38,312 bases of DNA, taken from contig JAURMS010000018.1 of the NCBI GenBank assembly GCA_030830595.1, positions 1 to 38,312 of the forward strand, given 5' to 3'. Under the pieces are notes generated by a model. It worked only from the letters and a program-made list of their open reading frames with translations. It did not search any database and was not told the DNA's origin. This stretch comes from Gammaproteobacteria bacterium (lineage in GTDB: Bacteria; Pseudomonadota; Gammaproteobacteria; Steroidobacterales; Steroidobacteraceae). Shown here piece by piece: positions 25,203-37,487 of this stretch (within the stretch, counting starts at the first letter, position 1; every line of letters starts with the position of its first letter). The position numbers were made by a program, and so were the translations under genes.

Positions 25203-27113
25203 TCAGGGCCTGACGATCTCGAACCAGAACCCGGGTTCTTCCAGCAGGCCGAAAAAGCCCAACACGAGGGTTGGATTTCCATCTATCGAGGCACTGCCTT
25301 CCTGCAGCAATTGCGGGAGGGTCTTGGCGCGCGTGTTGAGGGCGATCAGCGCGTCGCTGGTGATTTTGAAAGTAGGCGCAGCGCCTGAGCCGACGCCCAT
25401 GCGGTGATGCAGTGCCCCATTGCTCACCAGCAGGAGCGCTCGCTGGCCCGTGTCGGACACCACGAAGTTGAACTCCCGATCCTGGGCGGCCGCTGCGGGG
25501 CCGTTGAGTCGCACCGCAAGCAGGTCGAAGAACAGGTCCAGTGGCAGGGCGCGAATGAAGTCCGCGGAGGCCGGGCGGGTTGTGTCGAGTGGCGTAATGC
25601 CCTGCCTGAGCTCGCTGGCGCCCGTCAGGTAGAAATTGCGCCAGGGCCCGCTTTCGGCTGATTCTCCAAGGCGGGTGTAGATCAGGGCAAGCAGTTCGCT
25701 CGCCTCCTGGTTATCCGGCTCCGCAAACACCACGTGGCTGAGCGCCGTGGCGGCGAAGCGGTAGTCGCCGAGCTCATAATCTTCGCGGGCCTTGGCCAGC
25801 ACCCGGTCGGCGCCGCCCATGTACTGCACGAACTTGCGTCCGGCTTCCACAGGCCCCAGAGGGTCCAGGTTGGCCGGGTTGCCGTCGAAGTATCCCAGGT
25901 ACAACTGGTACTGCGCCTTGGCACTGTGGCTGACCGTGCCGTAGTAGCCGCGGTTGTAGAACTCGTTGGCCAGGCCTGGGGGCAGCTGCAGCAGTTCGGG
26001 AATCTCATGCAGGGTGTGGCCCTGATTGGCCAGCCTCAGCGTCTGGTCGTGGAGGTAGCGATACAGGTCGCGCTGGTCGCGCCAGAACTCGCGAATCTCC
26101 TCGGTACCCCAGGTTGGCCAATGGTGTGAGCCGAAGGACACATCGGTGCGTTCACCGTAGGCGACGATGGCCTCGTCGATGTAGCGGCTCCAGAGCCGAC
26201 CGTCGCGCACCTTTGCACCGCGCGGCGTATAGAGATTGTGCAGCGTACGGTTGATGATTTCGGCCTGGCAGAAGGCCCGAAACTGCGGCAGGTAGAACAT
26301 GAACTCGTTGGGCGCCTCGGCTTCCAGGGCCAGGATGAATTCCATCTCGACCCCGTCCAGCGTGAGAGTCTGGCCTGTGCGATCCACCTCGATCGTGGGT
26401 TGCAGCATCCCGGGCTCGCCGGTGGAAATCGCCTGCCCCAGGCCCACGCCCACCTGTCCGGTGGCGGAGCGCGGCAGCAGGGAGCCAAACATGTAGGCGG
26501 CGCGACGGGCCATGGCGTTGCCGGCCAGCAGGTTCTCGCTCACGGCTTCACGGACAAAGCCCTTGGGCGCAACAATCTCGACCCGTCCGGACGTGATCTC
26601 TTCCTCAGTGACGATGCCGCGTACACCGCCAAAGTGATCCAGGTGGGAGTGGGTGAACACCACGGCGGTGACTGGCCGCGTGCCCAGGTGCTGGTTGACC
26701 AACTCCAGCGCGCGCCGTGCGGTTTCGCGCGTGAGCAAGGGATCGATGACCACCCAGCCGCGTTCCCCCCGGATGAAGGTCACATTCGAGAGGTCAAAAC
26801 CCCGTACCTGATAGATGCCATCGAGCACCTCATAGAGGCCATGCTTCGCATTGAGCTGGCCCTGACGCCAAAGACTCGGATGGACGGTAGGCGGTGCTGC
26901 CCCCTGCAGGAAGTCATAGGCCCCGTAGTCGTACACGACCGTGCCTGCCGCGTTGGTGATGGTGCCATCGGCAAAGCTAGCGATGAACCCCCGCTCAGCG
27001 GCCTCGAAGTCGCGGCGGTCGGTGTAGTTGAGGGTGGTGGCTGCGGAAGTTGCAAGGGTCGAACAGAGGGCGGCGAGGCCCAAGGCAGCGACGGCATAGG
27101 GCAGGGACCTCAT
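25203..27113 (-). CDS. SdsA1-type alkylsulfatase (MBL fold, dimerisation and SCP2-like C-terminal domains), secreted
   Basis: [15 protein letters not shown] zinc motif; [30 protein letters not shown]; signal peptide from ATG 27113. Confidence 0.92.
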   Translation of the reverse strand: MRSLPYAVAALGLAALCSTLATSAATTLNYTDRRDFEAAERGFIASFADGTITNAAGTVVYDYGAYDFLQGAAPPTVHPSLWRQGQLNAKHGLYEVLDGIYQVRGFDLSNVTFIRGERGWVVIDPLLTRETARRALELVNQHLGTRPVTAVVFTHSHLDHFGGVRGIVTEEEITSGRVEIVAPKGFVREAVSENLLAGNAMARRAAYMFGSLLPRSATGQVGVGLGQAISTGEPGMLQPTIEVDRTGQTLTLDGVEMEFILALEAEAPNEFMFYLPQFRAFCQAEIINRTLHNLYTPRGAKVRDGRLWSRYIDEAIVAYGERTDVSFGSHHWPTWGTEEIREFWRDQRDLYRYLHDQTLRLANQGHTLHEIPELLQLPPGLANEFYNRGYYGTVSHSAKAQYQLYLGYFDGNPANLDPLGPVEAGRKFVQYMGGADRVLAKAREDYELGDYRFAATALSHVVFAEPDNQEASELLALIYTRLGESAESGPWRNFYLTGASELRQGITPLDTTRPASADFIRALPLDLFFDLLAVRLNGPAAAAQDREFNFVVSDTGQRALLLVSNGALHHRMGVGSGAAPTFKITSDALIALNTRAKTLPQLLQEGSASIDGNPTLVLGFFGLLEEPGFWFEIVRP

Positions 27114-28711
27114 GGTGACTCGAGCTCCTCGCGGATCATATGTGCGCATTTCTCGCCGATCATGATGCAGGTGGCGTTGGTATTGCCGGAGACCAGGTTA
27201 GGCATGATGGAGCCGTCGGCAACTCGAAGGCCCTTTAGCCCATGCACGCGCAGGCGTGCGTCCACCACCGCGAGCGGATCGCTGCCCATCTTGCAGGTGC
27301 CTACCGGATGATATTGGGTGTCGGCGCGGGCGCGGATGTCGGCACGCAGCGCCGCTTCATCGCTTGCCTCGCTGGCATAGTAGGGTCGACCGCGGACGTC
27401 GTCGAAGGCGGCGGATTGCAGCAGTTGCTGTGCGATACGCGTCCCGGCAACCAGCTTGTCGAGGTCGCCGTCGTCGGCCAGGAAGGCGGGATCGATGGCC
27501 GGCGCAGCAGTGGGATTTGCGCTCGTGAGCCACAGGCGACCCCGACTCTTCGGCCGAATGACGCTGACGTGCAGGCTGTAGCCGTGACCCGTATGCAGCT
27601 TGCGACCATGGTCGTCGACCACTGCCCGCACGAAGATCAGCTGGATGTCCGGTGAGGGTTCTGTCGGATCGACGTAGAGAAACGCGCCACTTTCGGCCAG
27701 GTTCGAGGCCAGAATGCCCTGTCGGTGCCGACGGTAGCGGCGCAACTCGTCGGGAAAACGGAACGTCCCTCGCAGGGAAATGCCGATGTTGTCAGCCAGG
27801 TCCGAGTCGTAGGAAAGGACGTAATCCGGATGGTCCTGCAGGTTTTCGCCCACCCCGGGCAAGTCGTGCACCTGCCGAATTCCGTGGGGCACGAGCTTGT
27901 CGGCAGGACCGATCCCTGAGAGCAGCAGCAACTGTGGCGACCCGAAGGCCCCGGCAGACAGGATGACTTCCCGCCTTGCCCGTAGAACGCGCCGTCCACT
28001 TCGCTCCTTGATGTGCACCCCGCTGGCTGTCCCGTGCTCGATGAGCAACCGCTCTGTCAGGGTGTTGGTCAGCACCTTGAGGTTGGGGCGATCCATCACT
28101 GGATCCAGGAAGGCCCGGGCAGCAGACCAGCGCTCGCCATTCTTGTGGGTGACCTCGTAGTACCCGTAGCCTTCCTGTGCAGCGCCGTTGAAGTCCGGAT
28201 TGGGCGGCAGGCCCAGTTCGCCGCATGCAGCGAAGAAGCGCTCGTTGATCGAGCCGGGGGTGGTGACCGGCGCGACGTTCAGTTCGCCGTTCGTACCGTG
28301 GAAAGCATCACCGCCCGCCTCGCGATGTTCGCAGCTTCTGAAGAAGGGCAGCACCTCGTCGTAGGACCAGCCCGGATTGCCGAGGGCCGCCCAGGCGTCG
28401 TAGTCCTGCCTGGCGCCGCGGATGTAAATCATGGCGTTGATGCTGGAACTGCCACCGAGGCATTTGCCGCGTGGCTGGTAGCCGCGTCGGCCATTGAGCC
28501 CGGCCTGGGGCACCGTTTCGAAGGACCAGTTGCGCTTGCGTGATATCAGGTTGTAGAGCACGGCACACGGCACCCAGACCGACCAGTGCCTGTGGGTGTC
28601 GCCCGCCTCGATCAGGCAGACCGAAACGTCCGGGTCCGCACTGAGTCGGTTGGCGAGGATGCAGCCGGCGCTGCCGGCCCCGACGATGATGTAGTCGAAG
28701 GACGAGTCCAT
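27110..28711 (-). CDS. GMC family FAD-dependent alcohol/choline dehydrogenase
   Basis: [73 protein letters not shown]. Confidence 0.95.
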   Translation of the reverse strand: MDSSFDYIIVGAGSAGCILANRLSADPDVSVCLIEAGDTHRHWSVWVPCAVLYNLISRKRNWSFETVPQAGLNGRRGYQPRGKCLGGSSSINAMIYIRGARQDYDAWAALGNPGWSYDEVLPFFRSCEHREAGGDAFHGTNGELNVAPVTTPGSINERFFAACGELGLPPNPDFNGAAQEGYGYYEVTHKNGERWSAARAFLDPVMDRPNLKVLTNTLTERLLIEHGTASGVHIKERSGRRVLRARREVILSAGAFGSPQLLLLSGIGPADKLVPHGIRQVHDLPGVGENLQDHPDYVLSYDSDLADNIGISLRGTFRFPDELRRYRRHRQGILASNLAESGAFLYVDPTEPSPDIQLIFVRAVVDDHGRKLHTGHGYSLHVSVIRPKSRGRLWLTSANPTAAPAIDPAFLADDGDLDKLVAGTRIAQQLLQSAAFDDVRGRPYYASEASDEAALRADIRARADTQYHPVGTCKMGSDPLAVVDARLRVHGLKGLRVADGSIMPNLVSGNTNATCIMIGEKCAHMIREELESP

Positions 28712-28733
28712 CCGTAGGCGCTCTCCGTCGGGA

Positions 28734-29498
28734 TCAGAAGTTGGACACCCCCAGGCCGATGCCTCCATCCACCTCCAGCGCCACGCCCGTCACCCATTCC
28801 GCGCGGATCAGGTATTCGATGCCCTCCGCAACCTCGCGCCCGGTGCCGATACGCCCCAGCGCATGCAGGCCAGCGACCGCGTCGTAGCGGGCCTGGGCCT
28901 GGTCCTCGCTGAACAGGCCGGCACGCAGGTTGAGTTCGGTATACACGGCACCGGGCAGGATGCACCCGACCCGGATCTGCCTGGGGCCGAGCTCCGCCGC
29001 CATCACCCGCGTCAGGCCCTCGACCGCGGCCTTGGTAGTCGCGTAGGGCGATGCCCCGGGAAACGCGCGGCGGGTGTGGGTCGAGCCAATGAAGATGATC
29101 GCACCCTGGGTCTTGGCCAGTTCCGGCACGGCGAGGCTCGAGAGCATCATGGCCGAGATGACGTTCGTGTCGAAGGCTTCCTTGAGAAATTCCTCGGTGT
29201 AGCCATCCGCGGGCTGCCGGTACATGTTCGCAGCATTATTGACCAGCGCGTCGAGCCGGCCACCGCCGTGCTCGACAGCCACAGCCAGCATGGCCTGGCG
29301 ATCGGCCTGGTTGCGTACATCACCGACTACGGTCCGGCAGGCCGGCCCGATGGCTTCGGCCACGGCAGCGAGCTTGTCGGCCCGCCTTCCGCTGATGGTG
29401 ACCCGGGCCCCACCCTCAGCGAGGAGTTTCGCGCAGTCCTCCCCAATGCCGGACCCGCCGCCGGTGATGAGCACCGACATGCCCTTGATCGCCCTCAT
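28734..29498 (-). CDS. SDR family oxidoreductase
   Basis: [25 protein letters not shown]. Confidence 0.92.
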   Translation of the reverse strand: MRAIKGMSVLITGGGSGIGEDCAKLLAEGGARVTISGRRADKLAAVAEAIGPACRTVVGDVRNQADRQAMLAVAVEHGGGRLDALVNNAANMYRQPADGYTEEFLKEAFDTNVISAMMLSSLAVPELAKTQGAIIFIGSTHTRRAFPGASPYATTKAAVEGLTRVMAAELGPRQIRVGCILPGAVYTELNLRAGLFSEDQAQARYDAVAGLHALGRIGTGREVAEGIEYLIRAEWVTGVALEVDGGIGLGVSNF

Positions 29499-30613
29499 TG
29501 CCTGAGCCCCGCCTGGCGCATCAGCGGCAGGATCTTTTCGCCGAACTGGGTCAGGCCTTCCTCGTAGTTGACCCAGCTCAGGGTGAGCCCGTCGAGCCCT
29601 GCCTTGGAAAAGGCCAGCAGGCCGTCCACGATCTGCTCGGCCGTGCCGACCAGCGGGATGGCCCCGTAACCGGCAATCAGGTTGGCGGCCATGGATTCCC
29701 AGCCGTCGCCGAGTGCGCTCTGCGAATTGGGTACCAGCACGTCCAACAGGTTGCGCACGCCCTCCCAGTCGCCGCGCTCGTACACGTATTCACGCACGAA
29801 GTCCTGGGCTTCCTTTTCGGTCTCGCGACAGACGATGTAGGCCTGCCCGAAGACCTGCATGGTCCGGCCAAATTTTTCGCGAGCGAGCTTGCGACCCCGG
29901 GCCGCGACTTCGCCGCAGGCAGCGACGTCCTTGGCGACCACGAAGTTGAAATCGGCGTGCGCAGCGGCAAATTCCTGGCCGCGGGCGCTGTTGCCGGCGC
30001 TCATCAGGGCCGGCCACGGTCTCTGGACGGGTTTGGGTTCCGAGTAGCAGCCAGGAGAGGTGAAATGCGGCCCGACGTAATCGAACTCGCCTTCGCGGGT
30101 CCATAACTGCTTGCAGAGCGAGATCCAGTCGTCGGCCACGTCGTAGCGGACATCGTGCTCCTTCTGGGGGATGCCAAACATGGCGATCTCGCGCTCGTTC
30201 CAGCCCGCCACGATGTTGAGGCCGAAGCGTCCGCCCGAGATATGGTCGATGGTGGCCACTTCCTTGGCGGCCCGGACCGGGTGGACGGTGGGCACGTGGA
30301 AGGTCGCAAACACGCCGATTCGCTCCGTCACGGCGGACAGTCCGGCTGCCCAGGTGAAGGTCTCGAAATTGCGGTGGTTGAAATTGACCTTGCCGCCCAT
30401 GCCCTTCCAGCGGGCAACCGGGATGACCGCCTCCAGGCCGAGCGAATCGGCCAGCTTGGCCACCCGCACCGATTCCTGCCATTCGATCTTCAGCGTGTCC
30501 GGGCGGTCCGTCATGGAACAGCCGCTGCTGACGTTCAGCCCGAATACGCCCAACTTCAACTTGTTGGGACTGGCCAGCATCGGATGGCTGGCGTTCTGCG
30601 CGCTCTCACTCAT
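29495..30613 (-). CDS. LLM class flavin-dependent monooxygenase (RutA/SfnG-like group)
   Basis: GGKVNFNHRNFETFTWAAGLSAVTERIGVFATFHVPTVHPVRAAKEVATIDHISGGRFGLNIVAGWNEREIAMFG; AHADFNFVV. Confidence 0.92.
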   Translation of the reverse strand: MSESAQNASHPMLASPNKLKLGVFGLNVSSGCSMTDRPDTLKIEWQESVRVAKLADSLGLEAVIPVARWKGMGGKVNFNHRNFETFTWAAGLSAVTERIGVFATFHVPTVHPVRAAKEVATIDHISGGRFGLNIVAGWNEREIAMFGIPQKEHDVRYDVADDWISLCKQLWTREGEFDYVGPHFTSPGCYSEPKPVQRPWPALMSAGNSARGQEFAAAHADFNFVVAKDVAACGEVAARGRKLAREKFGRTMQVFGQAYIVCRETEKEAQDFVREYVYERGDWEGVRNLLDVLVPNSQSALGDGWESMAANLIAGYGAIPLVGTAEQIVDGLLAFSKAGLDGLTLSWVNYEEGLTQFGEKILPLMRQAGLRQ

Positions 30614-30641
30614 TCGTGACCCCTGACGATTGCGTCCTTCC

Positions 30642-32468
30642 TCAGTTGGCGACAGCTCCCTGGCCGCTGGCCCAGTCGCGTACGGTTTCATGGAGTACAC
30701 CCAGCGGCATGCCCCCGTTCATCAACACTACTTCATGGAATTGCTTCAGGTCGAACGCCTCGCCCAGGAGGTCCTCGGCCTCGGCACGCATGTCGAGGAT
30801 GGCCAGCTGGCCGGTCTTGTAGGCCGTGGCCTGGCCGGGCCACACCACGTAGCGCTCGATCTCGCGGGTGACTTCCTCGGTGGTCATGCCGGTCTTCGCC
30901 ACCATGTAGTCGATCGCCTGTTCCCGGCTCCAGCGCTTGGCGTGCATGCCGGTATCCACGACCAGGCGCACGGCGCGGAACATCTCGGCCTGCAGGCGGC
31001 CGAGGTCGCCCAGCGGGTCAGCGTCGTAGAAGCCCATGTCGGTCTTCGCAATGCGCTCGGAGTACAGTGCCCAGCCCTCCGAATAGGCGCTGAAGGGCGA
31101 CACCTTGCGCAGCAGGGGGACGCCCTCGATCAGCTGTGAGGCAGACAGCTGGAAGTGGTGACCGGGAGCTCCCTCGTGGATCATCAGGGTGGGTAGCGTC
31201 CACTTGGGGTTGTCCGCCGTGTCCTTCTGGTTGATGTAGAAGCGACCGGGACGCGAGCCATCCAGCGCCGGCGAGTTGTAGTAGCCCCCCGGCGAGGAAT
31301 CCTGGGCGTATTCAGGCACTCTGACGATCTCGAGCGGTTGCGGCGGGATGGTGATGAAGAACTGCGGGGCAATCGCCATGACCCGATCGTCGATCGACTC
31401 GAGGTAGTCGATCATCTCGCGCCGCCCCTCGTCGGTGTTCGGGAACTGCTGGGCAGGGTCCTCCATCAGGATCCTCACCCGGGTCGCCAGGTCGCCGTCG
31501 GTGATGCCCTGGGCATCCAGGATCGCCAGCATCTCGGTCTCGATCCGGGCAACCTCGGCCAGGCCAATGTCGTGGATCTCGTCCGCCGTGTAGTCGGTGG
31601 TTGTGTTGGAGCGCAGTGCGGCCTCGTAGATGGCTTCACCCTCCGGAATGCGCCAGATGCCTGCGTCGTGCGATGCGCCAGGCAGCATCTCTTCGAAGAG
31701 TGCAATCATGGCCCGGTAGCCGGGGATGACCTCGGTGTCGACCAGTCGCTCTGCCTCCGCAAGGTAGCGCGCCCTGTCCTCGGCCGCGAGGTCATCCAGT
31801 TTGTCCAGCTTGGGTCCCAGGGTGGTCACCAGCGGATTGGCGGCGGCGCCACCCTCAATGAAGTTCCGCATGCCGGTGAGCGCCTTCTCGATGACGAAGT
31901 CGGGCGGGATGACGCCATGGTCACGATCATCCATGACCCTTTCACGCGTTTCGCGCAGCACCCTGCCGAACTCAGCGACCCGTGACAGGTAGCGTTCGAC
32001 GCTCTTGCGATGCTTGATCACGTGGGTGTCGGTAAGGAACTGAGGCATGTTCACGGTGACCCCGGAGATCTGGTTCACGCGGTAGCCACCGTGCTCGAAA
32101 GCCGCCTGGCGGATCAGGTCGTCCAGGAACCAGGCCGTGATCTTCCAGGTGAGCAATTCCTGACCCTCGAGCCCGTCCGGCCCGTAACGATCGAGCCCTT
32201 CACGAGCCTTACGCAGCTTGGCAAGGCTCTCCTCCTCCTGGGCCTTGGTGTAGTCGGCCAGCTTGCCGCTGTGGAAGTCGAGCGGGGTGTTGTCGATGAA
32301 ACCGAGTGAGCTCAGGATCTCCGGGGAGTCCATGGCCAGCTGCAGGGTGATCTTGTTCACGTAATTGTTGACCCCGACCGGGGTGAACCAGAACCACATC
32401 GAGGCAGCCCCAACGGCCACCAACAGGAGGGCCACTGCGGCCCCGACGAATTTCATGAATGTCTTCAT
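30642..32468 (-). CDS. DUF885 family protein (M1/M32-like putative peptidase), membrane-anchored
   Basis: N-terminal [18 protein letters not shown] (HEGxPGHH) and [10 protein letters not shown] are typical of DUF885. Confidence 0.9.
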   Translation of the reverse strand: MKTFMKFVGAAVALLLVAVGAASMWFWFTPVGVNNYVNKITLQLAMDSPEILSSLGFIDNTPLDFHSGKLADYTKAQEEESLAKLRKAREGLDRYGPDGLEGQELLTWKITAWFLDDLIRQAAFEHGGYRVNQISGVTVNMPQFLTDTHVIKHRKSVERYLSRVAEFGRVLRETRERVMDDRDHGVIPPDFVIEKALTGMRNFIEGGAAANPLVTTLGPKLDKLDDLAAEDRARYLAEAERLVDTEVIPGYRAMIALFEEMLPGASHDAGIWRIPEGEAIYEAALRSNTTTDYTADEIHDIGLAEVARIETEMLAILDAQGITDGDLATRVRILMEDPAQQFPNTDEGRREMIDYLESIDDRVMAIAPQFFITIPPQPLEIVRVPEYAQDSSPGGYYNSPALDGSRPGRFYINQKDTADNPKWTLPTLMIHEGAPGHHFQLSASQLIEGVPLLRKVSPFSAYSEGWALYSERIAKTDMGFYDADPLGDLGRLQAEMFRAVRLVVDTGMHAKRWSREQAIDYMVAKTGMTTEEVTREIERYVVWPGQATAYKTGQLAILDMRAEAEDLLGEAFDLKQFHEVVLMNGGMPLGVLHETVRDWASGQGAVAN

Positions 32469-32618
32469 CAGTACCCCCTGATTGCTGGGGACAGTATCGT
32501 GGATTCGGCGCGATGGCGCACGTCCAAACCAGTTGTTATCTGCCCATGCCATCCCGGCAGTGGGCCGGAAGCCCGCGAAACCTTAGGCTTCCGGTCCCCA
32601 CTGACCGAGGAGCAAGCC

Positions 32619-33173
32619 ATGTCGAGCGTCCTGGACGAAGTCCTGTCGGCCAACCGTGTCTACGCCGAGGAGTTCGGCGATAAAGGCGCCCTGGCCCTGC
32701 CCCCAGCCCGTCGCTTCGCCATCCTGACCTGCATGGATGCGCGACTCGACCCGGCCGGCTTTGCGGGCCTTGCCGAGGGTGATGCCCACGTCATCCGTAA
32801 TGCCGGTGGCCGGGCCAGCGACGACGCCATCCGCTCGCTGGTCATTTCCCACAAGTTGCTGGGCACTCGTGAGTGGTTCGTGATCCACCATACCGACTGC
32901 GGCATGGAGCTGTTCACCGATTCCGTCATGGGCGAGTTGCTGGCCGAGGACCTGCACACGGCCCAGTTCACGGAGGGCCGTTGGCAGAACCAGGGCGCCG
33001 CGGGCGGCAGCCCGGAGGGCCGCTACGTCAAGTGGTTGACGTTCACCCACCTCGAGGGCAGCGTGCGCGAGGACGTCGAGCGTATCCGCCGCCACCCGTT
33101 GGTGCCCGCCGAGATCCCCGTCCATGGTTTCGTCTACGACGTGCGGAGCGGCCGCCTGCTGCCGGTGAAGTGA
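32619..33173 (+). CDS. Beta-class carbonic anhydrase
   Basis: [48 protein letters not shown]. Confidence 0.93.
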   Translation: MSSVLDEVLSANRVYAEEFGDKGALALPPARRFAILTCMDARLDPAGFAGLAEGDAHVIRNAGGRASDDAIRSLVISHKLLGTREWFVIHHTDCGMELFTDSVMGELLAEDLHTAQFTEGRWQNQGAAGGSPEGRYVKWLTFTHLEGSVREDVERIRRHPLVPAEIPVHGFVYDVRSGRLLPVK

Positions 33174-33198
33174 CCGGCGCCGCCTGATCAGCGCCGGT
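33173..33198. terminator. Possible convergent hairpin between carbonic anhydrase and S10 peptidase genes
   Basis: ACCGGCGC (33173-33180) / GCGCCGGT (33191-33198) perfect 8-bp stem, 10-nt loop; no T-tract. Confidence 0.35.
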
Positions 33199-34717
33199 TC
33201 GCCTCCACGAAAGCAGCGAGGTCGTCCCTGAACTTCACCATCGAGGGCCCGTGCACGTACATCATGTGCCCGGCCTCGTAGTAGGCGATGGAGACGTTTT
33301 CGCGCAGGGCGGGAGACACGTCGAGGTGGTCCACGGCGTACTCGACGGTGCCGTAGGGGCAGGCGAGGTCGTAGTAGCCCTGCTGGATCAGCACCTTCAT
33401 GCGCGGGTTCAGGATCATGGCGTGGGACAGGTCGACCACCGTATTGGGGAAGGGCACCTTGCCACGCTGGTCGGGCTGCGCGTGGCTCTGGTCCCAGTCC
33501 CGCCATAGGCGCCCGGACAGGACGTAGCTGCGCTCGGTTTGAACACCCAGCTCGCGACGGTAATAGTCGTTGAAGGTCGCCACGATGGCCGGGGCGACCT
33601 GCGCCGAGTAAGGGTCGTAGTCGGTGTACTCGCCCAGCGGGCCGATGATCTCGCCCACGTAGCGGGTGTCGATGCGACCGACCACCTTGCCCTGGCGGCG
33701 CATCAACTCCTGCAGGAAGCGGCCTTCGTCGAGCCGCAGGTTGGCGAGGTCCCAGAATTCCTGGCTCACACCCGTGTAGCGCTCGAGTCCAGCGAGCACC
33801 TGCGCGCGCTCCTCGGTCGTGGCGCGCGCACCCTTGAAGAGGACTGGTGCGTACACTTCCTCGGCAAAGGCCTCTGCCTCGCGCAGGAAGGCCTGCAGGT
33901 CGTCCGGACGATCCTTGAGGACGCGGTGGTACCAGGCGGTGGCGGCGTAGGTGGTCAAGAAGTTGACGTAGGGCACGTCGAGCTTCACGCCGGCATTGCC
34001 GGAGCCGTAGTCGAGGTAAGGCGAGACCAGGATGATGCCGTTCAGTGCCACGTTGTGGCGGGAGAGCAGTTCATGGGCCACACCGGCGGTGCGGATGCCG
34101 CCGTAGCTCTCGCCCAGCACGAACTTGGGTGAGGCCCAGCGGCCGTAGTCACCGAGGAAGCGGACGATGAAGCGCGAGACGGAGTCGATGTCCTGGTCGA
34201 CCCCGTAGAAGTCCTTCTTGTCGCCCTTGCCCACGATTTGCGAGAAGCCGGTGCCTACCGGATCGATCATCACCAGGTCTGCGTGGTCGAGGATGCTGAA
34301 TTCATTTTCGACCGTGCGAAACGGACCGGCAGTATTCGATGCGAGATCCTCAAGCACGGTCCGCTTCGGACCCAGGATGCCCATGTGCAGCCAAGCCGAG
34401 GCGGAACCAGGCCCGCCGTTGTAGGCGAACATCAGGGGACGGTTGGTGGGATCCTCGCCGTCCTTGACGTAGGCCGTGAAGCCGAACAGCGCCACGGGTT
34501 CGTCATCGTCGTTCTTCATCAGCAGGGTGCCGGCGGTGACCGTGTAGGCGATCACCTGGCCGCCGATGCGCGCCTTGTGGCGGGTCACCCAGGTCCTGGC
34601 CTCCGGGACCACATCGGCCTTCCGGTCGGCGGCGGGTGCATGTTCGTCGGCCACTGCGGCGGTGAATGACAAGCTCAAGCTGGCAAGCAGCGCGGCAGTG
34701 AGGAAGCGGCTGAACAT
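33188..34717 (-). CDS. S10 family serine carboxypeptidase, secreted
   Basis: LMFAYNGGPGSASAWLHMG, LGESYGGIRTAG, MKVLIQQGYYDLACPYG; signal peptide. Confidence 0.92.
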   Translation of the reverse strand: MFSRFLTAALLASLSLSFTAAVADEHAPAADRKADVVPEARTWVTRHKARIGGQVIAYTVTAGTLLMKNDDDEPVALFGFTAYVKDGEDPTNRPLMFAYNGGPGSASAWLHMGILGPKRTVLEDLASNTAGPFRTVENEFSILDHADLVMIDPVGTGFSQIVGKGDKKDFYGVDQDIDSVSRFIVRFLGDYGRWASPKFVLGESYGGIRTAGVAHELLSRHNVALNGIILVSPYLDYGSGNAGVKLDVPYVNFLTTYAATAWYHRVLKDRPDDLQAFLREAEAFAEEVYAPVLFKGARATTEERAQVLAGLERYTGVSQEFWDLANLRLDEGRFLQELMRRQGKVVGRIDTRYVGEIIGPLGEYTDYDPYSAQVAPAIVATFNDYYRRELGVQTERSYVLSGRLWRDWDQSHAQPDQRGKVPFPNTVVDLSHAMILNPRMKVLIQQGYYDLACPYGTVEYAVDHLDVSPALRENVSIAYYEAGHMMYVHGPSMVKFRDDLAAFVEANRR

Positions 34718-34800
34718 GTGACTGACCTCCATGAAACTGGGCGAAGTATGCGTGATTCCGGTGGCTTTCTACATGGCATACTCGAACCCATGGGGGTGGC

Positions 34801-36291
34801 ATGAGTCCCGACCAATACCTCGCGCATGATGGCCTCGGCCTGGCGGAACTGGTCCGGCAGGGGTCGGTCTCCGCGGCCGAGCTGCTGGAGATCTCCATCC
34901 GGCGAATCGAACTCCTCAATCCCGAACTCAACGCGGTGATCCACCCGATGTTCGAGCAGGCGCGGCGGGCCGTTGCCGCCGGGCTGCCGGACGGGCCCTT
35001 CGCCGGTGTGCCTTTCGTGCTGAAGGACATCATCGCCATGGTCGCCGGCGAGCCCCAGCGTAACGGCAGTCGCTACTTCCGGGGCTGGGTGCCCGACCAT
35101 GATTCTGAGCTTGTCGCTCGTTATCGCCGCGCCGGGCTGGTGATCGTCGGCAAGACCAATACCCCCGAGTTCGGCCTTACGCCCTTTACCGAGCCGGCCC
35201 TTTTCGGTGCCACCCGCAACCCCTGGGATCGAGGACGAACGGCCGGAGGTTCGAGCGGCGGCACGGCTGCGGCGGTCGCCGCGGGCATGGTGCCGCTGGG
35301 GCACGGCAATGATGGGGGCGGCTCCATCCGCATTCCCGCCTCCGCCTGCGGACTGTTCGGGCTCAAGCCCTCACGTGGACGCAATCCGCTCGGGCCCGAC
35401 TTCAGCGAGTTCTGGTACGGCTTGGTGGCCGAGCACGTACTCACTCGCTCGGTGCGTGATTCCGCCGCCATGCTGGATGCCACCGCAGGGCTCGACCCGG
35501 GGGCGCCCTATGCGGCGCCGGCACAGGCCGGGTCCTTCCTCGGCGAGGTGGGCGCTCCGCCTGGCAGGCTGCGGGTGGCCTGGACCGCGAAGCCATTCCT
35601 CGGCGAGTCGGTCGATGCTCGCTGCGTCGCAGCGCTCGAGCGCACCGTGCGCCTGCTCGAGGAACTGGGGCACGAGGTGGTAGAGGCTGCGCCGGCGATC
35701 GACGGGCAGCGTTTCGGTCAGGCCTTCATGGTCATGCTCTGCGGACAGTTGGCTGCCGACCTGCGCATGTTCCCCCTGGCAACTGGCAAGCGGGTCCGCC
35801 GCCAGGATTTCGAGGTAGAGACCTGGGCCCTCGCGTTGCTCGGTCGCTCGCTGCGGGCAGACCTGCATGCCGCCGCGGTTACCTGGTTGCAGTTGGAGGC
35901 AAGGCGAATCTCTACCTGGTGCGAGCAATACGACGTCCTGCTGACGCCCACCCTGGCCAGCCCACCTCCCGTCCACGGTGCGCTGCGTCCGCCCTCGTGG
36001 CAGCGTTTGGCGCTCGACCTCGCCGGCCGCCTGGGGGCCGGCGGCCTGCTCAAGTGGTCAGGGATGCTGGAAGATGCCGCGCGTCAGGCTTTCAGTTTCA
36101 TTCCCTGGACACCCGTGTTCAACGCCACCGGCCAGCCCGCCATGTCGGTGCCCATCGAGTGGACTGAGGATGGGCTGCCTGTCGGGATGCACTTCGTGGC
36201 CCGTTATGGTGATGAGGCGACCCTGTTCAGGCTGGCGTCGCAACTTGAAGTCGCCAGGCCCTGGTTCCACAGGCGCCCCGCAGTCGGCTAG
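34801..36291 (+). CDS. Amidase signature family protein
   Basis: [57 protein letters not shown]. Confidence 0.95.
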   Translation: MSPDQYLAHDGLGLAELVRQGSVSAAELLEISIRRIELLNPELNAVIHPMFEQARRAVAAGLPDGPFAGVPFVLKDIIAMVAGEPQRNGSRYFRGWVPDHDSELVARYRRAGLVIVGKTNTPEFGLTPFTEPALFGATRNPWDRGRTAGGSSGGTAAAVAAGMVPLGHGNDGGGSIRIPASACGLFGLKPSRGRNPLGPDFSEFWYGLVAEHVLTRSVRDSAAMLDATAGLDPGAPYAAPAQAGSFLGEVGAPPGRLRVAWTAKPFLGESVDARCVAALERTVRLLEELGHEVVEAAPAIDGQRFGQAFMVMLCGQLAADLRMFPLATGKRVRRQDFEVETWALALLGRSLRADLHAAAVTWLQLEARRISTWCEQYDVLLTPTLASPPPVHGALRPPSWQRLALDLAGRLGAGGLLKWSGMLEDAARQAFSFIPWTPVFNATGQPAMSVPIEWTEDGLPVGMHFVARYGDEATLFRLASQLEVARPWFHRRPAVG

Positions 36292-37469
36292 CGTGGCGCC
36301 CCGGCCTTGCCCAGGTGTCGCTGGGCCATGGGAATCGCCAGCATGGTGCTCGCCACAGCCATCAGCACCAGCGCGGTGAAGGTGTCGGCGCTGATGAGGG
36401 CGCGATCAAGCAGCACGTTGGCGAAGATGATCATGATGAGCGCCTTGGTCTGCAGCAGCCAGCCGATCAGCCAGGATTCATGACGCGGCCAGCCGAGCAG
36501 CCGGCCGGCGACCAGGGTGCCGGCCAGTTTCCCGCCGACCGCGGCAAGCAGCAGCATGGCGGCCGCCATGAACACGGCCTCGCCGCCGAGGCCCCATTCG
36601 GTACGCAGGCCCGTGCTGAGGAAGAACACCGGCATCAGCAGCAGCAGCACGTGGCGACGGACCGCCTCGGCCTGGGGCAGCCAGTCCTGTTCCAGCGCGG
36701 CACCCGCGAGGAATGCCCCAACCATGAAGTGCAGCCCGGCCCAGTCGGCGGCCAGTGCGCAGGTGATCAGCCAGACCAGCGCTGCATACCAGCGGTCGGC
36801 CTCGGCCAGGCGAGGCAGCTGGCGTCGAACGAATGAGGCCAGGGCGATGAAGCCAACCAGGAAAGCGGCCTGCTTCGACAGGCGCGCCCAGTCGGCGAGG
36901 ATCAACGCCAGCACGGCCCAGACCGCCAGGTCGTCGAGGCTCGCGTAGCGCAGGATCCGCTGCCCGAGGGGCTGGCGCAGCAATGCCAGTCGCTCGAGGA
37001 ACAACACCAGGATGGGCAGGGCGGTGACCGCACAGGCCATGCCGATGCCCGCAAGGAACTGCCACCGTGCAGCTGCCGGGCCCGCCCAACCACCGGCCTG
37101 CCACAGCCAGGCGCCCGCCAGTGCGCCTCCCACGAGTGGCGCGCCCAGGGCCAGCGCGGCGGCCGTGCCGCTGTGCAGACGGTCGCGCCAGGCGCTCTTG
37201 AGATCGAGCTCCAGCCCGGCGAGGAACACGAACAGGATCACCGCCCACCAGGCGATACCGTTGAGCGCCTGCACGACCGGGTTGGGAAACAGGATGGCGT
37301 ACAAGTGTGGAAAGGCCGCCCCGAGCAGGCCGGGACCCAGCAGGATGCCGGTGACGATCTGCACCACGACCAGCGGGGCCCAGCGCTCCGTACGGCCCAG
37401 TCGCCAGGCCAGCCAGGGCAGGGTGAAGACCACCAGCAGGGCGGCCAGCAGCGTCTCAGTGGTGTTCAA
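36288..37469 (-). CDS. Cation:proton antiporter (CPA2, Kef-like membrane domain)
   Basis: Multi-TM; FVFLAGLELDLKSAWR; VGAFLAGAALE; no TrkA-N domain in 393 aa. Confidence 0.88.
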   Translation of the reverse strand: MNTTETLLAALLVVFTLPWLAWRLGRTERWAPLVVVQIVTGILLGPGLLGAAFPHLYAILFPNPVVQALNGIAWWAVILFVFLAGLELDLKSAWRDRLHSGTAAALALGAPLVGGALAGAWLWQAGGWAGPAAARWQFLAGIGMACAVTALPILVLFLERLALLRQPLGQRILRYASLDDLAVWAVLALILADWARLSKQAAFLVGFIALASFVRRQLPRLAEADRWYAALVWLITCALAADWAGLHFMVGAFLAGAALEQDWLPQAEAVRRHVLLLLMPVFFLSTGLRTEWGLGGEAVFMAAAMLLLAAVGGKLAGTLVAGRLLGWPRHESWLIGWLLQTKALIMIIFANVLLDRALISADTFTALVLMAVASTMLAIPMAQRHLGKAGAPR

Positions 37470-37487
37470 GCAGCCGGCGCCTCCCGT

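Noticed and set aside
26238-27311. 357-aa plus-strand ORF
   Set aside because: Antisense to the alkylsulfatase, with no recognisable motif; high-GC shadow ORF.
32583-33506. 307-aa minus-strand ORF
   Set aside because: Antisense to carbonic anhydrase and out of frame with the S10 peptidase.
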